Source: Propioniciclava tarda | GTDB lineage: Bacteria; Actinomycetota; Actinomycetes; Propionibacteriales; Propionibacteriaceae | Reading direction: 5' to 3' | DNA: 64,000 nucleotides | NCBI RefSeq assembly: GCF_900182665.1 | Contig: NZ_FXTL01000003.1 | Coordinates: forward strand, 62,001-126,000 | In this document: positions 17,937-27,960 of the stretch, one piece after another | Layout of the letters: every line of letters begins with the position of its first letter | Numbering within the stretch: the first letter of the stretch is position 1 | Made by a program: the position numbers and the translations under genes | The notes under the pieces: generated by a model | Database searches by the model: none | Told to the model about the DNA's origin: nothing | What the model saw: the letters and a program-made list of their open reading frames with translations, nothing else

Positions 17937-18716
17937 ATGCTCTCGGACGCCCCCGTGGTCACGGCTGATCCCTCAGCCCCCATCGCGATCATCGCGGGAA
18001 CGGGGTTCTACAACCTGGCCCAGCTGACCGATCCGACGATGCGCGACGTCGAGACCGCGTACGGGCCCGCCCGCTACGTCGAGGGCACCTGGCACGGCGT
18101 CCGGGTGCTGTTCTTGACCCGGCACGGAGCGGGGCATTCCGTGCCGCCCCATCTGGTGAACTACCGGGCGAACATCGCCGCCCTCGCCGACGCCGGCGTC
18201 CGGGACGTCTTCGCCATCAACGCCGTCGGCTCGATCGACACCTCGCTCGCCAACGGCGCACTGGTCTGCCTGGACGACTTCCTCGACTTCACCAAGTCGC
18301 GGGTGCTGACGTTCTTCGACGGGTCTGGTCCGCGCGGCGTCGTCCACGTCGACGTCGCCGACGCCTACCATCCGGCGCTGCGTCGCGAGCTCTTGGACGC
18401 CGCCGCCGCGGTCGGCGTCCAGCTGCGGGACGGGGGCGTCTACGCCTGCTTCGAGGGGCCGCGGTTCGAGTCGCCCGCGGAGGTGCGCATGGCCGCGCTG
18501 CTCGGCGCGCACGTGGCCGGGATGACGGGGGTGCCCGAGGTGACGCTCGCCGTCGAGGCCGGGCTGCGCTACGCCGCGGTCTCGTTGGTCTGCAATCCCT
18601 GCGCCGGGTTGTCAGACGTCCCGATCACGATTGAGGACGTGAACGCCGTGCTCGCGGCGTCCGGCGAGCGTGTGCTGGCCGTGTTGGACGAGGTGCTCGC
18701 GCGGAGGGCCGCATGA
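17937..18716 (+). CDS. purine / 5'-methylthio nucleoside phosphorylase (MTAP-PNP family, 6-oxopurine type)
   Basis: A 259-residue trimeric-PNP/MTAP family phosphorylase, cleaving a nucleoside with phosphate to base and (methylthio)ribose-1-phosphate. IAIIAGTGFYNLAQL is the N-terminal phosphate loop, TRHGAGHSVPPHLVNYRANI the phosphate-binding RHG/H region, and YACFEGPRFESPAEVRM the FEGP(R)F(E)S/TPAE substrate motif. The base-specificity segment reads YAAVSLVCNPCAGLSD: an Asn stands where adenine-specific MTAPs have the first Asp of TDYD, which points to 6-oxopurines such as inosine, guanosine or methylthioinosine. The stop overlaps the deaminase start, consistent with a deamination-then-phosphorolysis pathway. 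Confidence 0.82.
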   Translation: MLSDAPVVTADPSAPIAIIAGTGFYNLAQLTDPTMRDVETAYGPARYVEGTWHGVRVLFLTRHGAGHSVPPHLVNYRANIAALADAGVRDVFAINAVGSIDTSLANGALVCLDDFLDFTKSRVLTFFDGSGPRGVVHVDVADAYHPALRRELLDAAAAVGVQLRDGGVYACFEGPRFESPAEVRMAALLGAHVAGMTGVPEVTLAVEAGLRYAAVSLVCNPCAGLSDVPITIEDVNAVLAASGERVLAVLDEVLARRAA

Positions 18717-20047
18717 CCACGTTGCTGAAGAACTGCGCCTACGTCGTCACCCTGGACGCCGACGCGTCCGTGCTGCGCGACGTCGACGTGCTCATCGACG
18801 CCGGACGGATCGCCCGGATCATCGACGCACGCGACCCGCTGGCCGAGCCCATCGAAACCCTTGACGAGACCATCGACTGCTCGCGGCGCGTGGTCATGCC
18901 GGGGCTGGTCAACCTGCACACCCACCTGGCGATGACGCTCCTGCGCGGCCTCGCCGAGGACGTCGATCTCGACGGCTTCCTCACTAGGGTCTGGGCCGCC
19001 GAGGGCGCCATCATGGACGCCGCCACCGTCCGGCTCGGCACGTCGCTGGGCGCCTTGGAGTCGCTGCGCGCCGGCACCACGATGGCCGCAGACATGTACT
19101 TTCATCCGGACGCGGGCCGCGCGGGTGCCGCCGAGGTGGGGCTGCGCCTGGCCACGGGACCCGTCCTGTTCGACGGCCCCGGCCCGGACGGCCTCGCCTG
19201 GGAGCGCCGCCTCGCCGACGTCGAAGCCTGGCCCGCCCTCGCCCGGACGCTCGGCGGTCCGGACGCTCCCGATCTCGCTTGCCCGCACAGCACCTATCTC
19301 GTCTCGCCCGGACACCTCGCCGACCTGGGCCAGGTGGTCCGCGTCTGGCGGCGTCCGCTGATTCACACCCACGTCAGCGAGACCGCCGCCGAGAACGCCC
19401 AGGTCATCGCCCAGACCGGACGCCGCCCCGTCCAGGTGCTGGCCGACGCCGGATTGCTGGACGGGACGATCGGCCTGGTGTTCGGCCACGGCGTCCATCT
19501 GGACCTCGCGTCCGATCCGGCGCTGATCGGCGGCCACGCCACCATCGCGCACTGCCCGGCGTCCAACCTGAAGCTGGCCTCGGGCGCGCTGCACTGGGCG
19601 GCGTCCGTCTCTGCCGGCCTGGCGCTCGGCATCGGCACGGACGGCACGAGCTCCTCCAACGATCTCGACCTATGGGTCGCGATGCGGCTCGCCGCGATGC
19701 TCGCCCGGCTCACCTCGGGGCGTCCGGACGCCGTGACTTCCGTCGACATCCTGCGGGCGGCGACGCAGGTCGGCGCCCGCGCGCTCGGCATGGGCGACCG
19801 GCTGGGCAGCGTCGAGGTCGGCAAGGACGCGGACCTGCTCCTGATCGACTTGGACGCCGAGCACCTGACCCCGGTCCACGACGTGCACGCGCTGCTGGTC
19901 TTCGCGGCCGGCCGCTCGGACGTCTCCGACGTGTTCGTCGCGGGGGAGCGGGTCATCGCCGACCGGGTGTCCACGACGGTCGACGCCGAAGCCCTGCGGG
20001 CGCAGTCGCGCGAGCGTGCCGCCGCCGCTGTCGAGGCATGGCCATGA
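18713..20047 (+). CDS. MTA/SAH deaminase-type amidohydrolase
   Basis: A 444-residue amidohydrolase-superfamily protein of the 5'-methylthioadenosine/S-adenosylhomocysteine deaminase (MtaD/TrzN) branch. PGLVNLHTHLAMTLLRGLAE holds the HxH metal ligands, PLIHTHVSETAAENAQV the third ligand and the ET-E substrate residues, VFGHGVHLD the fourth histidine region, and ALGIGTDGTSSSNDLDLW the metal-binding aspartate. Deamination of MTA gives 5'-methylthioinosine, the natural substrate for the overlapping phosphorylase if that enzyme prefers 6-oxopurines. The ATG overlaps the phosphorylase stop (ATGA). Other aminohydrolase substrates remain possible. Confidence 0.83.
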   Translation: MTTLLKNCAYVVTLDADASVLRDVDVLIDAGRIARIIDARDPLAEPIETLDETIDCSRRVVMPGLVNLHTHLAMTLLRGLAEDVDLDGFLTRVWAAEGAIMDAATVRLGTSLGALESLRAGTTMAADMYFHPDAGRAGAAEVGLRLATGPVLFDGPGPDGLAWERRLADVEAWPALARTLGGPDAPDLACPHSTYLVSPGHLADLGQVVRVWRRPLIHTHVSETAAENAQVIAQTGRRPVQVLADAGLLDGTIGLVFGHGVHLDLASDPALIGGHATIAHCPASNLKLASGALHWAASVSAGLALGIGTDGTSSSNDLDLWVAMRLAAMLARLTSGRPDAVTSVDILRAATQVGARALGMGDRLGSVEVGKDADLLLIDLDAEHLTPVHDVHALLVFAAGRSDVSDVFVAGERVIADRVSTTVDAEALRAQSRERAAAAVEAWP

Positions 20048-20496
20048 GCTGGCCGGACGCGTCCGCGACGCCCCAAGAAGTCATCGACCGCTTCGGCCTC
20101 GAGCCGCTGGCGATCGAGGGCGGCTGGTGGGGCACGATCGAGCGGACCGCGGCTGGCAACGGCATCTGGTTCCTGATGACCCCGGACGGCGCCGGCTTCT
20201 CCGCGCTGCACCGCCTGTCGGTCACCGAGACCTGGACCTGGCTCGCCGGAGCCCCGGCGTCCATGCTCCTCTTGAGTGACGCGTCCCGCGACGTGACGTT
20301 GGACGCCGCCCGGCCGGGTGTCGTCGTCGAACCCGGCACCTGGCAGGGGGCCTCCACCCTGGGCGAGTGGACGCTCGTCGCCTGCTGGTGCGTCCCGGCT
20401 TTCACCGACGACTGCTTCGAGCTGGGTGCCCGGGCCGATCTGGCCGCCCGCCACCGCGAGCTGGCCGGACGCATCACAGAGCTGACCCGATCATGA
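20044..20496 (+). CDS. cupin-superfamily protein (DUF985)
   Basis: A 150-residue DUF985/cupin_5 protein. The fold signature is recognisable from EVIDRFGLEPLAIEGGWWG, the ligand-pocket strand GFSALHRLSVTETWTWLAG, the second cupin motif VVEPGTWQGASTLGEWTLVA and CVPAFTDDCFELGARADL near the C-terminus. Family members bind small anionic ligands; a few are sugar epimerase- or lyase-like but most are uncharacterised. I chose ATG 20044 rather than 20038 because GAGG at 20033-20036 gives it a 7-nt spacing. It overlaps the deaminase stop and is itself overlapped by the SDR gene, so all four belong to one operon. Confidence 0.75.
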   Translation: MSWPDASATPQEVIDRFGLEPLAIEGGWWGTIERTAAGNGIWFLMTPDGAGFSALHRLSVTETWTWLAGAPASMLLLSDASRDVTLDAARPGVVVEPGTWQGASTLGEWTLVACWCVPAFTDDCFELGARADLAARHRELAGRITELTRS

Positions 20497-21248
20497 GCCG
20501 CCACGCCCTGGTCACGGGCGCCACCGGCGGGCTCGGACGGGCCCTCTGCCGAGCCCTCGCCGAGACCGGCTGCGACGTCACGGTCCACCATCGATCGGAC
20601 GCCGCCGGCGCGGCCCTCCTGGCCGACGACTTGCGTCGACTCGGCCGCCGGGCGGCGGTCGTTGCCCAGGACCTGGCGGTCGACGACGTGGACGCCGCGT
20701 GCGCCGCCCTGCTGGACGCCGCCGAGCGCGAGCTCGGACCGGTCGACGTGGTCGTCGCCAACGCGTCCAGCCAGGAGCTGACCCCCTGGGCCGACCTGGA
20801 CGCCGTCGCCTGGGACCGCCTCTACTCCGGGACGCTGCGCCATACCGCCTCGCTCATCCACGCCGCCGCGCGCAGGATGACGCCGGAGCGGCGTCCGGCC
20901 ATCGTCGTGGTCGGCAGCATCGAGGGGTTCCGCCCGGCGCCGGGCCACGCGGCGTACGCAGTCTTCAAGGCGGCCGCCAACGCGCTCGTCGCCGCGGCAG
21001 CTCAAGAACTCGGACGCCGCGGCGTCCGCGTCGTCGGGGTAGCGCCCGGACTCATCGAGCGGCCGGGGCTCGCCGAGGAGTGGCCGGACGGACACGGGCG
21101 GTGGTCGCAGACCGTGCCCCTGGGGCGTCCGGTGACGCCGGACGAAGTGGCGGCCGCGGTGGCGTTCCTGGCATCGCCGGCGGCGTCCGGAGTCACGGGG
21201 ACGACTCTGGTCGTGGACGCCGGTTGGTCCGCTGCGCCGGGTTGGTGA
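20493..21248 (+). CDS. short-chain dehydrogenase/reductase
   Basis: A 251-residue classical SDR. ALVTGATGGLGRALCRALAE is the NAD(P)-binding TGxxxGxG motif, VVVANAS the NNAG-equivalent, and VVVGSIEGF with HAAYAVFKAAANALV gives the catalytic Ser, Tyr and Lys (YxxxK). The stretch VHHRSDA after the second strand suggests an NADP(H) preference. The substrate is unknown; the C-terminal segment SGVTGTTLVVDAGW is usual for 3-oxoacyl reductase or pteridine reductase-like SDRs. It closes the phosphorylase-deaminase-cupin operon, so a role in processing the released (methylthio)ribose moiety is possible but unproven. Confidence 0.8.
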   Translation: MSRHALVTGATGGLGRALCRALAETGCDVTVHHRSDAAGAALLADDLRRLGRRAAVVAQDLAVDDVDAACAALLDAAERELGPVDVVVANASSQELTPWADLDAVAWDRLYSGTLRHTASLIHAAARRMTPERRPAIVVVGSIEGFRPAPGHAAYAVFKAAANALVAAAAQELGRRGVRVVGVAPGLIERPGLAEEWPDGHGRWSQTVPLGRPVTPDEVAAAVAFLASPAASGVTGTTLVVDAGWSAAPGW

Positions 21249-21341
21249 CGACTTTGCCGAAGATTCACAATTTTCGGGTGAAGATGGGACTCGCGGAGCC
21301 CCGCTTCGATCGTTAGGGTTCATGCTCGGGGTTGCGCGCTC

Positions 21342-21375
21342 TACAATCAACGAGCCGGTTGTCATACAACTGCTC
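21342..21375 (+). promoter_or_regulatory. bmp operon promoter -10 box with overlapping inverted repeat
   Basis: TACAAT at 21342-21347 is the best -10 box upstream of the lipoprotein gene. Directly downstream, GTTGT and ACAAC (21358-21368 region) flank a CAT spacer, and flanking GAG/CTC extends the imperfect dyad over 21352-21375. Such a palindrome at the expected transcription start looks like a repressor site of GntR/LacI style. The regulator is not in the window. Confidence 0.45.
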
Positions 21376-21448
21376 GAGACCAGAGCCGTGAGCACCCGGT
21401 ACCCATGGAAACATCCTCGGCAGTCGAGGGAACGAAGGAGTATCCCGA

Positions 21449-22498
21449 ATGAAAGCAATTCGCGCCCTGGCGCTGGCGGCAGCCGCCGCACTGGCCCTGT
21501 CCGGTTGCGCCGGAGGCACAGCGGCCGCCCCGGCAGCTGAGTGCGGAACCGCCGACGCCTTCTGCATCGGTCTCGTGACCGACAGCGGCAAGGTGGACGA
21601 CAAGTCCTTCAACCAGTCCGCCTGGGAAGGCGTCCAGGCTGCCGTGAAGGCCATCCCCGGCTCCCAGTCGAAGTACGTCGAGACCACCGACACCAAGGAC
21701 TACGCGGCGAACATCAAGCAGTTCACCGACAAGAAGTACAACGTCGTCGTGACTGTCGGCTTTCTGATGACCGAGGCCACCCAGGCCGCGGCCAAGGCCA
21801 ACCCGAACGTCAAGTTCATCGGCATCGACCAGTTCCAGGACACCGCCAAGGTCGGGGAGATCGCCAACCTGGCCGGTCTGACGTTCCCCGAGGACCAGGC
21901 TGGCTACGCAGCCGGCGTCCTCGCCGCCAAGCTGAGCAAGACCAAGGTGCTCGGCCAGGTGCTCGGCATGCAGATCGCCCCCGTCGAGAAGTTCGCCAAG
22001 GGCTTCGAGGCTGGCGCCAAGTCGGTCGCCTCTGACATCAAGGTCATCACGGTCTACCACCCCGCTGGCGACAACGCGTTCACCGATCCGGCGTGGGGCG
22101 CCGCCGAGGCGCAGAAGCAGCTGGACCAGAAGGCCGACGTGATCTTCGGCGCCGGCGGCAAGACCGGCAACGGTGCGCTGGGCCAGGTCGCCAAGGCGTC
22201 CGGTGCGGGCGAGTCGATCTTCTGCATCGGCGTCGACACCGACCAGTGGAACACGGTTCCCGAGGCGCAGAAGTGCCTCGTGACCTCCGCGATGAAGCTC
22301 ATTTCCGAGGGCACCGCCGATCAGATCAAGGCCATCAAGGGCGCCACCTTCAAGGGCGGCAACGTGACGGGCAAGGCCGGCCTCGCCGAGTACCACGCGT
22401 TCGACAGCAAGGTCCCGGCTGACGTCAAGGACGCCGTGTCCAAGGTCGTCGCCGACCTCAAGTCCGGCGCGCTGCAGACCGGTGTCAAGCTCGGCTGA
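21449..22498 (+). CDS. BMP-family nucleoside-binding lipoprotein
   Basis: Extracytoplasmic substrate-binding lipoprotein of a nucleoside ABC importer (BmpA/PnrA/NupN type), 349 residues. The signal peptide ends in a lipobox, ALALSGC, with lipidated cysteine near residue 22. The mature part starts FCIGLVTDSGKVDDKSFNQS, the hallmark of BMP proteins, in which Asp/Asn residues grip the nucleoside ribose and base; GFLMTEATQAAAKANPNVKF and VIFGAGGKTGNGAL follow. A GAAGGAG ribosome site precedes the ATG. Two permeases and a double ATPase follow in the order expected for a nucleoside importer. Confidence 0.9.
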   Translation: MKAIRALALAAAAALALSGCAGGTAAAPAAECGTADAFCIGLVTDSGKVDDKSFNQSAWEGVQAAVKAIPGSQSKYVETTDTKDYAANIKQFTDKKYNVVVTVGFLMTEATQAAAKANPNVKFIGIDQFQDTAKVGEIANLAGLTFPEDQAGYAAGVLAAKLSKTKVLGQVLGMQIAPVEKFAKGFEAGAKSVASDIKVITVYHPAGDNAFTDPAWGAAEAQKQLDQKADVIFGAGGKTGNGALGQVAKASGAGESIFCIGVDTDQWNTVPEAQKCLVTSAMKLISEGTADQIKAIKGATFKGGNVTGKAGLAEYHAFDSKVPADVKDAVSKVVADLKSGALQTGVKLG

Positions 22499-22516
22499 GC
22501 CTGACTGAACACCATG

Positions 22517-22558
22517 GTTGACGGCGGGTACCGCAGGTGCCCGCCGTCAACCCGTTTT
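22517..22558 (+). terminator. hairpin after the BMP lipoprotein gene
   Basis: Perfect 13-bp arms (22517-22529 and 22541-22553) around an 11-nt loop are followed by CGTTTT. It lies 18 nt after the lipoprotein stop and 44 nt before the permease start. An intrinsic terminator here would make the binding protein more abundant than the membrane components, as is usual for ABC importers. Confidence 0.75.
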
Positions 22559-22602
22559 GAACCAACCCCTCCACCTACGTTTCGCGCACCCTGGGGAGCC
22601 CC

Positions 22603-23685
22603 ATGAGCCAACAGCGGCCAACGTCGACGCTAGCTAGGTTCCAGTCATTCCTGGTCCCGGTCCTGGCACTCGTCGTGGCATTCACCATCGGTGGGATCCT
22701 GATTTCGCTGCAAGGCGTGAATCCGTTCCTCGCCTACAAGTCGCTCTTCTCGTCCGCCTGGTTCACCAGCGACGGCCTGCTGCGCACCCTGCAGAAGACG
22801 ACGCCGTTGATCCTGACCGGCCTCGCGGTGGCGATCCCCCTCAAGATCGGCCTGTTCAACATCGGCGCGCAGGGTCAGCTGATCCTGGGCGGCCTGATGA
22901 CGGCCTGGATCGGCTACTCGCTGAACCTGCCGGGCATCCTCCTGATCCCGCTGTCGATCCTGGGTGGCATCTTCTTCGGCGCGCTGTGGGCCTGGGTGGC
23001 CGGCATCCTCAAGGCGAAGCGCAACGTCCACGAGGTCATCAGCACGATCATGCTGAACTCGATCGCGGCTGGCCTCGTCGACTTCTTCATCAGCGGGCCC
23101 ATGAAGGAGCCCGATCAGTCCATCCCCAGGACTCCCCAGATTCACTCGGGCGCCATGCTGCCCAACCTCGGCTTCATCCCGATCGGCTTCCCGGTGGCCA
23201 TCGCGCTGGCGATCGCCGTCTGGTGGATGCTCAAGCGGACGGTCCTCGGCTTCCAGTTCATCACCGTGGGTGAGAACTCCCACGCCGCCCGGTACGCCGG
23301 CATCGACATCGCCAAGACGATCATGCTGGGCATGGTCTTGGCCGGTGGCCTGGCGGGCCTCGGCGGCGCCATCGAGACGATGGGCGTCACCCACCGCTAC
23401 GAGTCGGGCTTCAACGCGGGCCTCGGCTTCGACGGCATCACGATCGCGCTGCTGGCCCGGGGCAACCCGCTCGGCACCATCCCGGCGGCCATCCTGGTAG
23501 CGACCCTGCGCGCTGGCGCAGCCAGCCTGCAGTTCGACACCGGCATCCAGCCGGAGGTGGTCGACATGCTCCTGGCCATCACGCTGCTGCTCGTGTCCAT
23601 CCCGATCCTGTCGGGCCTGCTGGGCAAGAAGAGCTCCGAGCCGCCCGCAGTGACCCCCGTCAGCAAGGAGGAGGTGCCGGCATGA
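22603..23685 (+). CDS. nucleoside ABC transporter permease 1
   Basis: A 360-residue BPD_transp_2 permease, like B. subtilis NupP, forming half of the translocation pore. About eight to ten hydrophobic segments are visible. KTTPLILTGLAVAIPLKIGL and FNIGAQGQLILGGLMTAWIG are the conserved N-terminal pair of this family, and YAGIDIAKTIMLGMVLAGGL with GFDGITIALLARGNPLG lies near the cytoplasmic coupling loop. The ATG follows GGGGAG. Its stop overlaps the next permease start (ATGA). Confidence 0.9.
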   Translation: MSQQRPTSTLARFQSFLVPVLALVVAFTIGGILISLQGVNPFLAYKSLFSSAWFTSDGLLRTLQKTTPLILTGLAVAIPLKIGLFNIGAQGQLILGGLMTAWIGYSLNLPGILLIPLSILGGIFFGALWAWVAGILKAKRNVHEVISTIMLNSIAAGLVDFFISGPMKEPDQSIPRTPQIHSGAMLPNLGFIPIGFPVAIALAIAVWWMLKRTVLGFQFITVGENSHAARYAGIDIAKTIMLGMVLAGGLAGLGGAIETMGVTHRYESGFNAGLGFDGITIALLARGNPLGTIPAAILVATLRAGAASLQFDTGIQPEVVDMLLAITLLLVSIPILSGLLGKKSSEPPAVTPVSKEEVPA

Positions 23686-24697
23686 CCGACTTCATCCGCA
23701 ACAACCGCGTCGCCGTCATCGGCGCCGCCGTCGTCCTGCTCGCTTGCATCGTGCTGACGCTCGTAGCCGGCACCGACTCCGACATCGTGCGCAAGACCAC
23801 GTCGATCCTGCGCTTCGCGTGGACGTTCGCGATCCCGCTCGTCTTGGCGGCCCTGGTCGGCGTGATCGGCGAGCGCTCCGGCGTCGTCAACATCGGCATC
23901 GAGGGCCAGATCCTCGCCTCCGCCTTCGCGGGTTTCTTCGTCGCCGCGGCGTCCGGCAGCGTCTGGATCGGCATCCTCGCCGGCCTGCTGACCGGCATGG
24001 TGATGGGCGCCTTCCTCGCGTGGCTGTGCGTCCGTCTCCGGATGGACCAGATCATCGCCGGCGTCGTGTTGAACATCGTCGCGACGGGCATCACGTCGTT
24101 CTACTACGTCCAGGGCAAGTCGCTGCCGTCCGGGGTTCCGGTCTGGGAGGTCCCCCTGCTCAGCAAGATCCCGATCATCGGACCGGTCTTCTTCCGGGGC
24201 GGCCCCATCGCGTTGGGCACCCTGGTGGTCGTCGTCGGACTGGTATTCGCCCTGTTCCACACCCGCTGGGGCCTGCGGACGCGCGCCATCGGCGAGTACC
24301 CGACGGCCGCCGACACCGCCGGCATCAACGTCAACCTGATGCGCTTCGTCAACGTCACGATGGCCGGCCTGCTCGCCGGAGCGGCCGGTGCGGTCCTGTC
24401 GATGGAGCAGAGCTCGACCTTCGAGCGCGGCATGAGCGCCGGCAAGGGCTTCTTGGCCTTGGCGATCATGATCTTCGGTGCCTGGTTCCCGGGCCGCGCC
24501 TTCTTCGCCGCGCTCTTCTTCGGCCTGATGTCGGGTCTCGCGTCGCAGTTGCAGGCGGACAAGGTCGTCAACATCCCGCAGCAGTTCATCAACCTGCTGC
24601 CGTTCGTGCTGACGCTGATCATCTTGTCCGTCGCGGCCGGTCGGGTTCGCCCGCCTGCGGCGTCCGGCCAACCGTTCGTCAAGGGAGAGGGGTCGTG

Positions 24698-24698
<1 letters not shown>
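23682..24698 (+). CDS. nucleoside ABC transporter permease 2
   Basis: A 338-residue BPD_transp_2 permease, like NupQ, pairing with the upstream permease. Landmarks are LVGVIGERSGVVNIGIEGQI, the diagnostic GIEGQ region of nucleoside and branched-chain importers, then MDQIIAGVVLNIVATGITSF and AGKGFLALAIMIFGAWFPG. GGAGG at 23668-23673 lies before the ATG, which overlaps the stop of permease 1. The stop overlaps the ATPase ATG (TGATG), so stoichiometry is set by translational coupling. Confidence 0.9.
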
Positions 24699-26201
<1,503 letters not shown>

Positions 26202-26206
<5 letters not shown>

Positions 26207-26600
26207 CCGCGACGTCGACTGGGACGCCCTCCGGGCCACGGCACGGAGGGCGTCCGAGTGCGCGTACGCGCCCTACTCCAAGTTCCACGTCGGCGCGGCC
26301 GCGCTGGTCGACGACGGTCGCGTCGTCAGCGGCTGCAACGTCGAGAACGCGGGCTACGGAGTCACGCTGTGCGCGGAGTGCGGCCTGATCAGCGAACTGG
26401 TCCTGGGCGGGGGTGGACGCCTCGTCGCGTTCACCTGCGTTAACGGCGCGGGCGACGTCATCATGCCGTGCGGCCGCTGCCGCCAGCTGCTGTGGGAGCA
26501 CGGGGGAGCCGCGCTGCTCATCGAAACGCCGCGCGGCGTCCAGACGATGGACGCCGTGCTGCCGCAGGCGTTCGGCCCCGACGACCTCGGGATCCGCTGA
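26202..26600 (+). CDS. cdd: cytidine deaminase, apparent ATT start
   Basis: Zinc-dependent cytidine/deoxycytidine deaminase, ~132 residues, converting cytidine to uridine. AYAPYSKFHVGAAALV, GCNVENAGYGVTLCAECG (C-A-E: zinc ligand and proton-shuttling Glu) and IMPCGRCRQLLWE (PCxxC: two zinc cysteines) are all intact, as in short homotetrameric CDAs. The frame opens after a TGA at 26187-26189 and contains no ATG, GTG or TTG before the conserved domain. ATT 26202 overlaps the ATPase stop (ATTAG), giving the N-terminus SRDVDWDALRATARR expected for the family. Changing the T to G to restore ATG would destroy the ATPase stop, so a simple base-call error is unlikely. add follows with no gap. Confidence 0.85.
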
Positions 26601-27677
26601 ATGGGGCTCGATCAGCAGCTGATCCGCGCTCTGCCCAAGGTCGCTCTGCACGAGCATCTGGACGGTGCCCTGCGCCCCGCGACCGTCGTCGAGCTCGCTG
26701 CCGAGGACGGGCATCAACTTCCTACGACCGACCCGGACGCCCTGGGCCGCTGGTTCTTCGACGCCGCCGATTCCGGCTCGCTCGTCCGCTACCTCGAGAC
26801 CTTCGAACACACGCTGGCCTGCATGCAGACGCGTGAGCACCTCGTCCGGGTCACCCGAGAGTTCGTCGAGGACTCGGCATCCGACGGCATCGTCTACGTC
26901 GAGGCCCGGTGGGCTCCCGAACAGCATCTGCGCGGCGGATTGAGCCTCGCGGACGCCGTCGAAGCCGTCCGCGACGGTCTGGTCGAGGGCATGGACGCCG
27001 CCGCGAGCGCGGGGCGTCCGCTCGTCGCGCAGCAGATCGTGTCGTCCATGCGGCACCTGCCGCCGCGCCGCGACGTCGCCGAACTCGCCGTCATCTACCG
27101 CGACGACACGGTGTGCGGCTTCGATATCGCGGGGCCTGAGGCGGGGTTCCCGCCCAGCCTGCAGGCGTCCACGTTCGACTTCTTGCGGCGCAGCAACGTG
27201 CCGTACACGATCCACGCGGGGGAGGCCGCCGGCGTCGAGTCCATCTGGGAGGCCGTGCATCTGTGCGGGGCGAACCGGCTGGGGCACGGCGTCCGTCTTC
27301 TCGAGGACGCCGACGGCGGCCGGCTCGGACGGGTGGCCCAGTATGTGCTGGACCGGCAGCTCCCGTTGGAGGTCTGCCCGACCTCCAACCTCCAGACGGG
27401 CGTCTGTTCGTCCGTCGCGGATCACCCGATCGGACGCCTCGCAGCGCTCGGCTTCAACGTCACGGTGAGCTGCGATAACAGGCTGATGAGCTCGACGACG
27501 CTCTCGCGGGAGCTCGCGCTCGCCTCGGACGCGTTTGGCTGGGGGCTGGACGACTTACGACGGCTCACGCTCAACGCGGCGCGTTCGGCCTTCTACCGCT
27601 ACGACAAGCGGGAACGGCTCATCGCCGACGTGATCCTTCCCGGCTTCGAGCGGGCGGGCGTCGCTACTTCTTCGTGA
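26601..27677 (+). CDS. add: adenosine deaminase
   Basis: Adenosine/deoxyadenosine deaminase producing inosine for the salvage pathway, 358 residues. ALPKVALHEHLDGALRPATV carries the HxH zinc ligands, YTIHAGEAAGVESIWEAV the HAGE motif (zinc His and catalytic Glu), HGVRLLED the catalytic His, and CPTSNLQT with VSCDNRLMSST the zinc-binding Asp region. In this last motif a Cys takes the place of the usual Thr before Asp; the Asp itself is kept. The ATG directly follows the cdd stop. The last 14 nt overlap the convergent membrane-protein gene at 27664. Confidence 0.92.
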   Translation: MGLDQQLIRALPKVALHEHLDGALRPATVVELAAEDGHQLPTTDPDALGRWFFDAADSGSLVRYLETFEHTLACMQTREHLVRVTREFVEDSASDGIVYVEARWAPEQHLRGGLSLADAVEAVRDGLVEGMDAAASAGRPLVAQQIVSSMRHLPPRRDVAELAVIYRDDTVCGFDIAGPEAGFPPSLQASTFDFLRRSNVPYTIHAGEAAGVESIWEAVHLCGANRLGHGVRLLEDADGGRLGRVAQYVLDRQLPLEVCPTSNLQTGVCSSVADHPIGRLAALGFNVTVSCDNRLMSSTTLSRELALASDAFGWGLDDLRRLTLNAARSAFYRYDKRERLIADVILPGFERAGVATSS

Positions 27678-27960
27678 AGGTCGGCACGATCCCGTTGAAG
27701 CCGATGGACCAGCCGAAGCCGTGGGCGATGATGTACGACAGGCCCAGCAAGATCGCCAGGACGACGATCGCGAACAGCGCATAGGCGATCGCGCGGTGCA
27801 GCCCCCGGCGACCTCCACTGACCTGGTCGTTCAACGCACCATCGGCAAAGGCCAGGTTCCGGAGCCCGATCGTGTACAGAGACGGCAGGCCGGCGCCCAG
27901 CAACAGGCAGGTCAGCAGGACACGCCAGGCGCCGTCGACGGCGGCAAGAAACTGATCCAT
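27664..27960 (-). CDS. small membrane protein downstream of phosphate permease
   Basis: A 98-residue protein with two membrane segments ([20 protein letters not shown] and [20 protein letters not shown]) and a short basic C-terminus ending FTKK. I do not know a function for the family. Its ATG overlaps the stop of the PiT-type permease gene by 3 nt, a pairing that is recurrent in actinobacteria, so it may be an accessory subunit of phosphate transport. The 3' end overlaps the convergent add gene by 14 nt. Confidence 0.65.
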   Translation of the reverse strand: MDQFLAAVDGAWRVLLTCLLLGAGLPSLYTIGLRNLAFADGALNDQVSGGRRGLHRAIAYALFAIVVLAILLGLSYIIAHGFGWSIGFNGIVPTFTKK

